64,000 nucleotides of DNA from Photobacterium malacitanum (GTDB lineage: Bacteria; Pseudomonadota; Gammaproteobacteria; Enterobacterales; Vibrionaceae), in contig NZ_FYAK01000001.1 of the NCBI RefSeq assembly GCF_900185615.1, positions 124,001 to 188,000 of the forward strand, read 5' to 3'. Numbering within the stretch: the first letter of the stretch is position 1; each line of letters starts with the position of its first letter. Shown here in pieces: positions 36,024 to 44,664 of the stretch. The notes beneath the pieces were generated by a model, which saw only the letters and a program-made list of their open reading frames with translations, had not been told where the DNA came from and did not search any database. The position numbers and the translations under genes are program-made.

Positions 36024-37259
36024 TTAATAAACAGCAACAGTCACTGTCGCTTTTTTACGTGGCACTAAAATCATTGCAATTAAATACCCGATAGCGGCAA
36101 TTGCTGTTGGTAGAATTAAATCAATGTTTACAAATACACTGGTTAAATAACCACTTAATGTCCAGGCTAAACCTACCATTGCACTAGACAGTGCCATGAC
36201 CCACCCTTGATCGGCCTCACTGGCTCTATCTGATAATGCTGTAATGTAAAACGGAAATGAAATCGCAACCATCACCGCAGTAAATATCATCGCTGCAATA
36301 TGGGTATTTGGTGTTGGTGTGATAGCTAAAAGAACCATACCCATTGCTGCAAAAAGTGTGGTGATACGTAAGGCCGTATGCACATTAATACGCGTGAGAA
36401 TAATGCGTGGAAGCAGTAATAATGAGCTGATCATAACCACACCAATTGCCATCATGAAATATTGGTAGAAGCTACTTTCAACGCTAATATTCCATTTTTG
36501 TGGAAAAATAAACGCAATGTTTTGAAAGTATAAACTCCAACTAAATTGGCAAATAAACACAATCGCTAAGCAAGGTAATAAACCGGCTTGGCTGCGCTTT
36601 AATGGTGCGATAAAAGAAAGAGGGTTCTCATTATTTAACGACATTTGAGCCGGCAATCGCACTAAATTCAATAAGATGAGACAAACAATAGCAATAATTA
36701 AGCAGGCATAAAATGGAGCTTGAGTACCATAGGTTGCTGATAGTTTACTGCCTAGTGCTGGGCCAAATGACATTGCAGCTGTCATAACAACAGCGACTAA
36801 ACTCATTAAGGTTGCTTTAGTTTTTCCTTGGCTATTATCAGCCAAAATAGCTTGTGCAATCGGCTGACTTGCAGAGCCGAGGCTATTGATCATATTGCCT
36901 GCAAATAATAATGCAATTGAACCGACAGCAATGGCATAGATGGGCATAGCAAAGCCAATTGCAGCAATAATTAAACACAATACCATTGTCGATTTGCGGC
37001 TAAAACTGTCGGCAAAACGGGCAATTAATGGCGTAAAAAACATCGAGATAAAAGGGGCCGCCGACATTACAGTGCCAAACAAGGTTCGTCGTTGTTCAAT
37101 TGGCATATTTTGTGCGATGGCGATTGAGTGATCGGTTAAAAATAAGCTGACATATGCTGGGATCGTAATAAAAAAACCAGCAGATCCGAGAAAAATAATG
37201 CAATAGAGCGTCAATAATGTGATTGGTTTTAACGCCAAAGGTTGGCTTGAAGTTGGCAT
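36024..37259 (-). CDS. MFS transporter (TetA/sugar-efflux-like)
   Basis: A 411-residue, twelve-helix MFS protein. It has the motif A-like segment ARFADSFSRKSTM after the second helix and AISFPFYITALSDRASEADQGWVMALSSA in the C-terminal half. First gene of a probable two-gene operon with the M23-like gene. The family is broad and the substrate cannot be called. The link to a putative cytoplasmic M23 module suggests a small-molecule role rather than cell-wall work, which is inference. Confidence 0.82.
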   Translation of the reverse strand: MPTSSQPLALKPITLLTLYCIIFLGSAGFFITIPAYVSLFLTDHSIAIAQNMPIEQRRTLFGTVMSAAPFISMFFTPLIARFADSFSRKSTMVLCLIIAAIGFAMPIYAIAVGSIALLFAGNMINSLGSASQPIAQAILADNSQGKTKATLMSLVAVVMTAAMSFGPALGSKLSATYGTQAPFYACLIIAIVCLILLNLVRLPAQMSLNNENPLSFIAPLKRSQAGLLPCLAIVFICQFSWSLYFQNIAFIFPQKWNISVESSFYQYFMMAIGVVMISSLLLLPRIILTRINVHTALRITTLFAAMGMVLLAITPTPNTHIAAMIFTAVMVAISFPFYITALSDRASEADQGWVMALSSAMVGLAWTLSGYLTSVFVNIDLILPTAIAAIGYLIAMILVPRKKATVTVAVY

Positions 37260-37517
37260 GTTTGGTGCGATTCCAGCGGACGATAATAATCGACTATTTT
37301 AATCGGGTATTATGCTGAATCAAGCAATTACGCTATTTATATTGACAGTAATAGTTAAAGTAATCTTTTAGCACGTGATCTTGTGAGCAAATAACAATGA
37401 AATGTATGTTTATAATGCATATGTGTATAGAATGCTGACGTTTAAAAAAATAAATATAAATTTATTTAATGTTATGTTTTGGTGTTTGTTGGTTGCGTGT
37501 AATTAAAGAGAGAATTA

Positions 37518-38993
37518 ATGAATATTACTATTGCATTCAGTTTAGTCGTTATTACGCTTATATCGATGTTGAGCCTAACTGCTGAAGCGAATACTGGCTT
37601 AATCATTGGTAAAAAAGCCACAGTAGATGGCAGCATTATTATTGCTAGAAATGAAGATTATGAAGTCAACAACTGGAATAAGTATCAGGTCTATCGGCCG
37701 AAAGTGACAACGACAACGAAGCAATGGTTATTAGGTAATGGATTAGTGGTGCCAATGCCGCCTAACTTATACGCTTATTCAGCGATGCCTGATTGGAATG
37801 CCGACACATTAGCGCATCAAGGGAAATATTTTGAAGAACGTGGCATTAACCAATTTAATGTTGCGGTATCTGCCACAACAAGCGTTGATATTAATCAACA
37901 GGCTTTAGCTGCAGATCCATTAGTTAAAAATGGTGTGGTTGAGGCGATTATTCCAACGCTTATTTTGCCGCAAGCTAAAACGGCAAAACAAGGAGTAGAG
38001 CTGTTAGGACGTTATATTGAACAATACGGCGCAGGTGAGGGAAATAGCTTATATATTGCTGATATTAATCAAGCATGGCTAATGGAAATAGGCTCTGGTC
38101 ATCATTGGATTGCAGTTAAAGTACCCGATGATAGTTATGCTATGTTGGCAAATGGCTTACGTATTCATGGGATTAATTTACATTCAAAAAATGTGTTACA
38201 TTCAAAAGGATTATTTGAATTTGTTCTGCAACATAAATTATTGGCGCACCCTCAGCAAGCTGATTTTAATTTTGCTAAAGCCTTTGGAGTTATCGGCGAT
38301 ACTGCCAATGTCGATCGTGAATGGCTTGGTCAACAAATATTATCACGCTCAGTTGGACAACAAGTACGGCAGCTGCAATATCCATTATTTATGAAACCGG
38401 ATACAAAAATCAGCCTTAGTAACGTTGTGAGTGTATTGAGTGCAACGTATGAAAATACCGCATTAGCTCATTCAGGTGATCGTCCTATTCGTGTTGATCG
38501 CCAAATAGAATCGCATATTATTCAGTTAAGACCCAATATGCCAGCTCCTTTTCAAGGGGTGATTTGGCAAAGCTACGGTATATTGTCTGAATCAATTTTA
38601 ATTCCTCTCTACGCAACACTGCATGATTTTCCTCCAGCATATAAGACCGGGACAGATGAGTATTCAGATGACTCTGCTTATTGGCAATTTAGAAGCCTAA
38701 CAACGCTCGCCACCACGCATCCTATAAAGTATTTATCATTTATTAATAACAATTGGCAACGTGCGCAGCATAAGATTTATCAAACCTTTGCTAATACTGA
38801 TAAACGTTTAATTAGCCTTTATCAACAAGATCCAACTGCCGCGGTTAAAGCATCAACAGAGTATTCAACAAGGCAGTTAAATCAAATGTTAATGTTAGCT
38901 AAAAAAATGCGCTATAGGATCATGACAGATTTAACCAAGAGTACAGAAAATGGTTATTCAAGTTCTAACTATATGAGTATTATAAGTATTTAA
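37518..38993 (+). CDS. peptidase C69 family protein with Asn at the nucleophile position
   Basis: A 491-residue exported protein of the C69 dipeptidase family (N-terminal nucleophile fold). The signal peptide ends TAEA at residue 24, and the mature chain begins Asn25-Thr-Gly-Leu-Ile-Ile-Gly. The paralogue at 45751-47058 begins Cys-Thr-Thr-Ile-Leu-Ile-Gly, so the catalytic Cys is replaced by Asn (codon AAT). The rest of the domain is kept: TVDGSIIIARNEDYE, GRYIEQYGAGEG, LMEIGSGHHW. Either it is not an active peptidase, or Thr26 becomes the new N-terminal nucleophile after one more cleavage. Start ATG 37518 after AGAGAG. Confidence 0.85.
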   Translation: MNITIAFSLVVITLISMLSLTAEANTGLIIGKKATVDGSIIIARNEDYEVNNWNKYQVYRPKVTTTTKQWLLGNGLVVPMPPNLYAYSAMPDWNADTLAHQGKYFEERGINQFNVAVSATTSVDINQQALAADPLVKNGVVEAIIPTLILPQAKTAKQGVELLGRYIEQYGAGEGNSLYIADINQAWLMEIGSGHHWIAVKVPDDSYAMLANGLRIHGINLHSKNVLHSKGLFEFVLQHKLLAHPQQADFNFAKAFGVIGDTANVDREWLGQQILSRSVGQQVRQLQYPLFMKPDTKISLSNVVSVLSATYENTALAHSGDRPIRVDRQIESHIIQLRPNMPAPFQGVIWQSYGILSESILIPLYATLHDFPPAYKTGTDEYSDDSAYWQFRSLTTLATTHPIKYLSFINNNWQRAQHKIYQTFANTDKRLISLYQQDPTAAVKASTEYSTRQLNQMLMLAKKMRYRIMTDLTKSTENGYSSSNYMSIISI

Positions 38994-39002
38994 ATACAAT
39001 AA

Positions 39003-39038
39003 CGCCTTGTAGGTAAATGATTCACTACAAGGCGCTAT
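39003..39038. terminator. terminator after the C69 paralogue
   Basis: CGCCTTGTAG / CTACAAGGCG (39003-39012 and 39025-39034), then CTATTTTA; on the other strand TTATTG. Convergent neighbours. Confidence 0.75.
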
Positions 39039-39058
39039 TTTAGGTAATAAGTAAACAA

Positions 39059-39631
39059 TTACTGGTTAAGTGTAATTTCAGTCTCTAAATCTTTTAATGC
39101 CATTTTTTGAATGTTAATACCAAACATCATCATGATAAGACACCAGTTTAGGTAAGGTAACTTACCTGCACGCAAACTGTCATTGACGTTTTCTGGTTTC
39201 CAATTAAATAATGCAGAGATATTTTCAGTTGTCATTTCTGCAAATAAACCACTGTCGATCAATTTAGCGAATTGGTCGCTTGTTGGACATACAAACGTAT
39301 TTTGACTACCAAATGCAGAAGGCTTAAATAAACGCAATACACGTTTAATTTCATCAACTTCAATCACTTTACCATTGGTTGCGATGTTAGGTCGGCCAAT
39401 CAATGCGGCAATAAAACACCAGCAAGGGTAAGGAATTGAAGAAACATCTAATGGTTCTTTTTTATATTTAGCTGTCCAGTTACAGATGTTTTTTTCTTGC
39501 AGGCCCGTTGCTAATGTAAGTTGCTTGGCATCATAACCATTATCTTTCAATAAGTTGATTGCTTCTGCAACCTCAGAAACCAGAGGCTTGCTCCACGTTG
39601 CAAAAGGGGTAAAGACATTTTCTCTAATCAA
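39059..39631 (-). CDS. hypothetical protein with two tandem repeat units
   Basis: A 190-residue soluble protein. Two halves resemble each other: residues 36-80 (KQLTLATGL...KNICNW...IPYPCWCFIAALIG) and 134-172 (TTENISALFNW...LPYLNWCLIMMMFGI). Each has a short helix pair followed by a PY-x2-WC-x-I hydrophobic helix. The first half looks like a helix-turn-helix (LTLATGLQEKNICNW), so DNA binding is possible. I do not recognise a named family. It is transcribed divergently from nemR. Confidence 0.6.
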   Translation of the reverse strand: MIRENVFTPFATWSKPLVSEVAEAINLLKDNGYDAKQLTLATGLQEKNICNWTAKYKKEPLDVSSIPYPCWCFIAALIGRPNIATNGKVIEVDEIKRVLRLFKPSAFGSQNTFVCPTSDQFAKLIDSGLFAEMTTENISALFNWKPENVNDSLRAGKLPYLNWCLIMMMFGINIQKMALKDLETEITLNQ

Positions 39632-39796
39632 AACGATATTCCAATTGACAGTGTAATTCGAGTACTTTGCTAATGATGCTGATCATACGTGTTCGGCGCT
39701 ATATGTCTATTAATATCCGCTGTTATAAATAAGATAGAAATTAGGCTTTGGTAATAAGTAATAACGGTAGAATCAAAATAATGTTAACAAAAAGTC

Positions 39797-39811
39797 TAGA
39801 CGACTGGTCTA
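39797..39811. promoter_or_regulatory. NemR-type operator upstream of the TetR gene
   Basis: TAGACGACTGGTCTA, an interrupted palindrome (TAGAC...GTCTA) 22 bases before the regulator start. The identical 15-mer occurs before curA at 40481-40495. It resembles the E. coli NemR box TAGACC-N4-GGTCTA as I recall it, and predicts autoregulation. Confidence 0.8.
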
Positions 39812-39832
39812 GTCGAGTTTATAGTTGAGCTC

Positions 39833-40423
39833 ATGAATACAAAAACACACGATACACGTCAGCATATTCTTAATATTGGTTACCAACTTGTGGTTGCTAA
39901 GGGATTTACAAATGTTGGCTTGTCAGAATTATTAAAAACAGCAGCGGTACCAAAAGGTTCTTTTTATCATTATTTTAAATCGAAAGAGCAATTTGGTGAG
40001 GCGTTAATTCAAGGTTACTTTGAATCTTACCTTGAGCATGTCGCTGCGATTTTAATCCAAGGCAAGGGTAATGGTTTTGAACGTTTAACTGACTATTTTT
40101 CACGCTGGTTAGAGGTTGATAATGGTAGCTGCAACGTCAATAAATGCGTGGTTGTTAAACTAAGTGCTGAAGTATCAGATCTTTCTGAACCAATGCGAGA
40201 AGCATTAAAAATTGGGGCTTATAGCATTGTTAACTTAATTGCACAGTGCATTGAAGACGGTATAAAAGATGGCTCGATCACTGTAAAAGATAGCCAATTA
40301 ACGGCACAAACATTGTATCAATTATGGCTTGGAGCCAGCTTATTTTATAAGTTGAGTCAAGATTTGCAGGTATTACAGCAAGCGCTAGCGACAACTAAAG
40401 CTCAACTACGTCCTGAGATTTAA
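39833..40423 (+). CDS. nemR: NemR-like TetR family repressor
   Basis: A 196-residue repressor. The N-terminal helix-turn-helix VGLSELLKTAAVPKGSFYHYF is almost identical to E. coli NemR, which senses electrophiles and reactive chlorine through Cys residues. Cys105 in NKCVVVKLSAEV aligns with E. coli Cys106, the key redox residue; Cys116 of E. coli is Ser here (SAEVSDLSE), and there is an additional Cys100. E. coli NemR controls nemA and gloA. Here the same operator sits before this gene and before curA, so it probably controls curA and the GST gene. It has its own terminator. Confidence 0.85.
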   Translation: MNTKTHDTRQHILNIGYQLVVAKGFTNVGLSELLKTAAVPKGSFYHYFKSKEQFGEALIQGYFESYLEHVAAILIQGKGNGFERLTDYFSRWLEVDNGSCNVNKCVVVKLSAEVSDLSEPMREALKIGAYSIVNLIAQCIEDGIKDGSITVKDSQLTAQTLYQLWLGASLFYKLSQDLQVLQQALATTKAQLRPEI

Positions 40424-40440
40424 AGAGTTTAATGATAATT

Positions 40441-40468
40441 ATCCCGTTTTAGAACAACGGGATTTTTT
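40441..40468 (+). terminator. terminator after nemR
   Basis: ATCCCGTT / AACGGGAT, a 7-base loop, followed by a run of T. It separates the repressor transcript from the curA transcript. Confidence 0.85.
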
Positions 40469-40480
40469 ATAATCCAGCAC

Positions 40481-40495
40481 TAGACGACTGGTCTA
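40481..40495. promoter_or_regulatory. NemR-type operator upstream of curA
   Basis: TAGACGACTGGTCTA, identical over 15 bases to the site at 39797-39811, and 39 bases before the curA start. Confidence 0.8.
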
Positions 40496-40533
40496 TTGCT
40501 TGTTTTGAAAATGAAAATGAAAAGGAAAGCTCA

Positions 40534-41562
40534 ATGACAAACGTAAATCGTAAAATCGTATTAGCTTCTCGCCCTGTAGGTGCCCCTGTGGCAGAGGATT
40601 TTTGTTTACAACAAACTGCTGTACCAACGATAACGGAAGGGGAGGTTTTACTGCGTAGTGTGTATCTATCTTTAGATCCATATATGCGTGGCCGTATGAG
40701 CGATGCTAAATCCTATGCAGAACCTGTTGCTTTGGGTGAGGTGATGGTTGGCGGTACGGTATGTCAAGTTGAGCAGTCAAATCATGCTGATTACCAAAAA
40801 GGTGAATGGGTATTATCTTATTCAGGCTGGCAGGATTATGCTATTTCCAATGGTGAAGGATTACTTAAATTAGGCATGCATCCAACACATCCATCTTATG
40901 CATTGGGTGTGATGGGGATGCCTGGTTTTACCGCTTATATGGGGTTACTTGATATAGGTAAACCACAACAAGGTGATACGATTGTTGTTGCTGCAGCCAC
41001 AGGTGCTGTTGGTTCTATGGTTGGCCAAATTGGTAAAATCAAAGGTTGCCGTGTCGTTGGTGTTGCTGGTGGCGAACAGAAATGTCGTTATGCCAAAGAG
41101 GTGTTAGGTTTTGATGATTGTATTGATCATAAAGCAGAGGATTTTGCTGAGAAATTAGCAAAGGCGTGTGAGCAAGGGATTGATATTTATTATGAAAATG
41201 TGGGGGGTAAAGTGTTTGATGCGGTGTTGCCATTATTAAATACCGGCGCGCGTATTCCATTATGTGGATTGATTTCTCAATATAATGCCACTGAATTACC
41301 GCAAGGCCCTGATCGTATGTCGATGTTAATGGGAACACTATTGGTTAAACGCATTAAAATGCAAGGTTTCATTATCTTTGATGATTATGCTGATCGCTAT
41401 GATGAATTCGCTGCAGATATGAGCCAGTGGTTGGCTGAAGGTAAAATTCATTATCGTGAAGATTTAGTGCAAGGATTAGAAAACGCACCACAAGCATTTA
41501 TTGGCTTATTAGAGGGTAAGAATTTCGGCAAGCGAGTTATTCAAACTAATTCAGCGCAATAA
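40534..41562 (+). CDS. curA: NADPH-dependent curcumin reductase CurA-like enone reductase
   Basis: A 342-residue cytosolic reductase of the zinc-free medium-chain dehydrogenase/reductase group, strongly resembling E. coli CurA. Shared stretches include SLDPYMRGRMSD, GYSGWQDY-like SYSGWQDY, MGMPGFTAYMGLLDIG, the NADP-binding AAATGAVGSMVGQIGK, IDIYYENVGGKVFDAVLPLL and KIHYRED. Such enzymes reduce alpha,beta-unsaturated carbonyls, which fits control by an electrophile sensor. First gene of a unit with the GST gene, 16 bases downstream. Start ATG 40534 after AAAGGAAAG. Confidence 0.93.
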   Translation: MTNVNRKIVLASRPVGAPVAEDFCLQQTAVPTITEGEVLLRSVYLSLDPYMRGRMSDAKSYAEPVALGEVMVGGTVCQVEQSNHADYQKGEWVLSYSGWQDYAISNGEGLLKLGMHPTHPSYALGVMGMPGFTAYMGLLDIGKPQQGDTIVVAAATGAVGSMVGQIGKIKGCRVVGVAGGEQKCRYAKEVLGFDDCIDHKAEDFAEKLAKACEQGIDIYYENVGGKVFDAVLPLLNTGARIPLCGLISQYNATELPQGPDRMSMLMGTLLVKRIKMQGFIIFDDYADRYDEFAADMSQWLAEGKIHYREDLVQGLENAPQAFIGLLEGKNFGKRVIQTNSAQ

Positions 41563-41578
41563 TAAGGCAGATTATATT

Positions 41579-42193
41579 ATGATCACATTGCATCACTTAA
41601 ATAAGTCACGTTCAAAGCGCATCATTTGGTTATTAGAAGAGCTAGGGATGGAATATGAAGTAAAGCCGTATCTTCGTGATAGTGTTACTTTTTTAGCTCC
41701 CCCAGAATTGAAGGCTATTCATCCGTTAGGAAAATCTCCCGTTATTGAAGATAATGGGATAGTGATTGCTGAATCGGGAGCAATCACGGAATACTTGATT
41801 CAAACCTATGGTGCTCATCTCGCTCCTAAGTCGGGAACTGCGGCTTATATTGAATATTTACAATGGTTACACTTTGCTGAAAGCTCGGCAATTTTACCGT
41901 TATTATTAAAGATGTTTGTTGCTAAAGATGGCGCAAAAACCAACTTCTTAGAAGGTTATGCTGACGGCGAAGCTGAAAAAGTGATCGGCTATTTTGAACA
42001 GCGTCTTGAAGGTAAAACCTATTTAGTTGAAGAACGACTCACTGGCGCGGATATCATGATGTCGTTTATTACTGAAATACTGCAAAATAACGGCATGATA
42101 GAGCACTATCCTAACATTCAACGTTATCAAGCGCAGTTAGCTACCCATGATAAGTTTGGTAAAGCAGATCAGGTTGAGCAGCAATTTGATTAA
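41579..42193 (+). CDS. glutathione S-transferase
   Basis: A 204-residue cytosolic GST. The thioredoxin-like N-terminal domain carries LHHLNKSRSKRIIWLLEELG with Ser10/Ser12 as candidate catalytic residues, LGKSPVIEDNG (cis-Pro loop) and ESGAITEYL (glutathione contact). A helical C-terminal domain follows with LTGADIMMSF (N-capping box). With CurA it forms a plausible electrophile-detoxification pair: one reduces the double bond, the other conjugates glutathione. Confidence 0.92.
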   Translation: MITLHHLNKSRSKRIIWLLEELGMEYEVKPYLRDSVTFLAPPELKAIHPLGKSPVIEDNGIVIAESGAITEYLIQTYGAHLAPKSGTAAYIEYLQWLHFAESSAILPLLLKMFVAKDGAKTNFLEGYADGEAEKVIGYFEQRLEGKTYLVEERLTGADIMMSFITEILQNNGMIEHYPNIQRYQAQLATHDKFGKADQVEQQFD

Positions 42194-42211
42194 AGTAAAC
42201 GACTATTAGAT

Positions 42212-42237
42212 AAAGATCACTTTGAGTGATCTTTTTT
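42212..42237 (+). terminator. terminator after the GST gene
   Basis: AAGATCACT, TTG-centred loop, AGTGATCTT, then a run of T. Confidence 0.85.
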
Positions 42238-42248
42238 GAATGTTAAAA

Positions 42249-42277
42249 ATCGCTAACAGCTGTGTGCTGATAGCGAT
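42249..42277 (-). terminator. terminator of the NimT-like gene
   Basis: ATCGCTA-a-CAGC / GCTG-a-TAGCGAT, a stem with one A/A mismatch. On the minus strand it is followed by TTTTT, just downstream of the MFS gene. Confidence 0.75.
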
Positions 42278-42291
42278 CTATTACTGTAAGA

Positions 42292-43656
42292 TTACTGTTT
42301 ATTTTCAAGCGTGTTTTTCAGTTGGTCACGCTCTTTAGTAATACGATGTAATTCTGCTTTTAGTTGTGCAATTTCAGCATGAACATCTGTATGTGGATGA
42401 GATTTAACTTGCTGTTCTGTATCATCAATAATGATATCTTTGCCGCTCTTAGTACGAACAATAACATGTGAACGACCTGCAAATAACGCTAACAATGCCC
42501 ATACAATACATACACCTGCAGTCATAAGTAGTGGTGTGTGCCAGCTACCTGTCATTTCATGTAATGAACCAAAAATGATAGGACCCGTTGCTGCAAGTAG
42601 GTAACCCATACATTGCGCCATACCTGATAGCGCTGCAGCTTGATGTGCGTCATGAGTACGAATACCGACGAACGATAGACCAAGAATAAAACCACCACCA
42701 CAACTGAAACCAAAAGCAATAACCCATACAATTGCGTGCTCTGGCATAAATAGTAGGCCAAGGATACCGATGAATGACAGTATCGCCATTGCCACACTCA
42801 TACCACGCTTATCTTTCATTTTTGCCATTAGTGGAATAAGTACTAACGCTGGAATGGCTGTTGATAGTTGAAGAATACCGTGAATATAACCTGCTTGGTT
42901 TTCTGTGTAACCATTATCAATTAGGATACTAGGTAACCAGCTGATAAAGATGTACATAATAAATGAGTTAAGACCAAGGAAAATTGTTACCTGCCAAGCT
43001 GCAGCTGAACGCCATAAGTAACTATGGCTATCAATATCAGCAGTATCAGCTGATGGACGAGTGTGACCGCTTAACTGTGGTAACCATACTAATATAGACA
43101 GAGCTGGGAAGATAATCACGCCAGCAAGTGAGAATGCCCAGTTTGGAATAGCTGTAATATGAAGTTTTTCTGCTAAATTAAACAAAGGAATAGCAGAACT
43201 AGAGCTTACTGTTGAACCAATACCCATAACAAGCACATAAACAGCTGTTAATGTTGGCACTTGAGTTGGAAAGTCTCTTTTAAGTAAACTTGGTAGTAAT
43301 ACGTTACCAATAGCAATACCGACACCAATAATACAGGTACCTAAGAACAGCATAGTGGTTGAGCCAGAAGAGCGAACGACAATACCTGCTGCAACGAGTA
43401 CCAGAGCCAGCATCAGTGAGGGTTCAAGTCCCATCTTTCTTGCTAGGCCAGAAGATATTGGTGAGAAAATGGCAAAGGCTAGCAAAGGTAATGTGGTAAG
43501 CATACCGGCTTGTGTTGCTGATAAGCCAAGATCATGAGAGATAAAGTCTAGGATTGGACCTAAACCTGTGATAGGTGCACGAAGGTTACTTGCAATGAGC
43601 AAGATACCTGCGATCACCAGCGCTGGATGCGCAATCTTACGTACGTTGTGTGACAT
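42292..43656 (-). CDS. CynX/NimT family MFS transporter with C-terminal coiled coil
   Basis: A 454-residue MFS protein with twelve membrane helices. The opening IAGILLIASNLRAPITGLGPIL and IGVGIAIGNVLLPSLLKRDF are typical of the CynX/NimT branch. After the last helix, residues 395-454 form a hydrophilic tail ending in a heptad-rich coiled coil (HAEIAQLKAELHRITKERDQ), an addition not needed for transport. E. coli NimT (YeaN) exports 2-nitroimidazole and is divergent from the AraC-type NimR, the same arrangement as here. Orthology is likely but not proven. Confidence 0.85.
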   Translation of the reverse strand: MSHNVRKIAHPALVIAGILLIASNLRAPITGLGPILDFISHDLGLSATQAGMLTTLPLLAFAIFSPISSGLARKMGLEPSLMLALVLVAAGIVVRSSGSTTMLFLGTCIIGVGIAIGNVLLPSLLKRDFPTQVPTLTAVYVLVMGIGSTVSSSSAIPLFNLAEKLHITAIPNWAFSLAGVIIFPALSILVWLPQLSGHTRPSADTADIDSHSYLWRSAAAWQVTIFLGLNSFIMYIFISWLPSILIDNGYTENQAGYIHGILQLSTAIPALVLIPLMAKMKDKRGMSVAMAILSFIGILGLLFMPEHAIVWVIAFGFSCGGGFILGLSFVGIRTHDAHQAAALSGMAQCMGYLLAATGPIIFGSLHEMTGSWHTPLLMTAGVCIVWALLALFAGRSHVIVRTKSGKDIIIDDTEQQVKSHPHTDVHAEIAQLKAELHRITKERDQLKNTLENKQ

Positions 43657-43752
43657 ATCAGTCTCCTATAAAAGCGTTGGAATAATAATAGGCTTTACTT
43701 TTATTTCTGTATTCGGGTATATTGACAATTCATATCTAAAAACGGACATAAC

Positions 43753-44535
43753 ATGAATTTTAAAACCAGTTTTATGGAATTTGATACCGATCTCTACCCA
43801 CAAAAGGTACTGGCATTACGTATTGCTGGTGTTGAAAAGGATGAGGAAGTACCATTTCATCAACATCATAAAGGTCAATTAGTGATGCCTTTGACAGGCT
43901 TTGCGAAGTGTCATATTAATGATGCTGTTTGGATGGTACCTGCACATTGCGCAGTATGGATACCGAGCCAAGTTCCTCACAGTAATCGTATTTCGCCTGA
44001 TGCAGATGTATGTATGCTATTTGTTGATCAAGATATTATTGGTATGCCAAATAAAGCTTGCACCCTTTCTATTTCGCCTTTACTACGTGAGTTAATTGTA
44101 CGCCTTGCGCAAGAAGAGCAGGATTACGATAAAGAAGGGCCAGTAGCACGTTTAGTCGACGTATTAGTGGATGAGTTAATATCAATGCCGACAGAGCATT
44201 TTGATTTTCCGATTCCAGCAGAACATCGTTTAAATCAAATTGCGAAACGACTATTGGCAAATCCTGGTGATAGAAATACGGTTGGTGAGTGGGCGACGCA
44301 GTTTGCAATGAGTGAGCGAACATTAGCCCGTCTAGTTAAGCAGGAGATAGGCTTAACATTTGGTCGTTGGCGTGGTCAGTTACATATTGTGGTTGCCCTT
44401 CAAAAACTATCAATGGGTGAGTCAGTTCAACGCGTAGCAGAAGACTTAGGCTATGAGTCTGTCAGCGCGTTTATTTTGTTTTTTAAAAAAACCTTAGGAC
44501 GACCACCAAAGCAATATATGAAAGAGCGAGAATAA
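43753..44535 (+). CDS. AraC family regulator, NimR-like
   Basis: A 260-residue regulator with an N-terminal cupin domain (PFHQHHKGQLVMPLTG, HCAVWIPSQVPHSN) and a C-terminal AraC DNA-binding domain (about 175-260: WATQFAMSERTLARLVKQEIG...GYESVSAFILFFKKTLGRPP). It is separated by 96 bases from the divergent NimT-like gene, which it probably controls. It resembles the AraC protein at 32999, so the window holds two regulator/exporter pairs of one design. Confidence 0.9.
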   Translation: MNFKTSFMEFDTDLYPQKVLALRIAGVEKDEEVPFHQHHKGQLVMPLTGFAKCHINDAVWMVPAHCAVWIPSQVPHSNRISPDADVCMLFVDQDIIGMPNKACTLSISPLLRELIVRLAQEEQDYDKEGPVARLVDVLVDELISMPTEHFDFPIPAEHRLNQIAKRLLANPGDRNTVGEWATQFAMSERTLARLVKQEIGLTFGRWRGQLHIVVALQKLSMGESVQRVAEDLGYESVSAFILFFKKTLGRPPKQYMKERE

Positions 44536-44664
44536 AACAGCGTTAGCAAAATGCATATCAGTAATTGGGTTATGGATAAACGACATAGACATAGTGATCA
44601 AGCTAACTGCATGATAAATTAGTCTACTTTATTAGTATTTTTTGTTTTGAGTAAGGAATACGCT

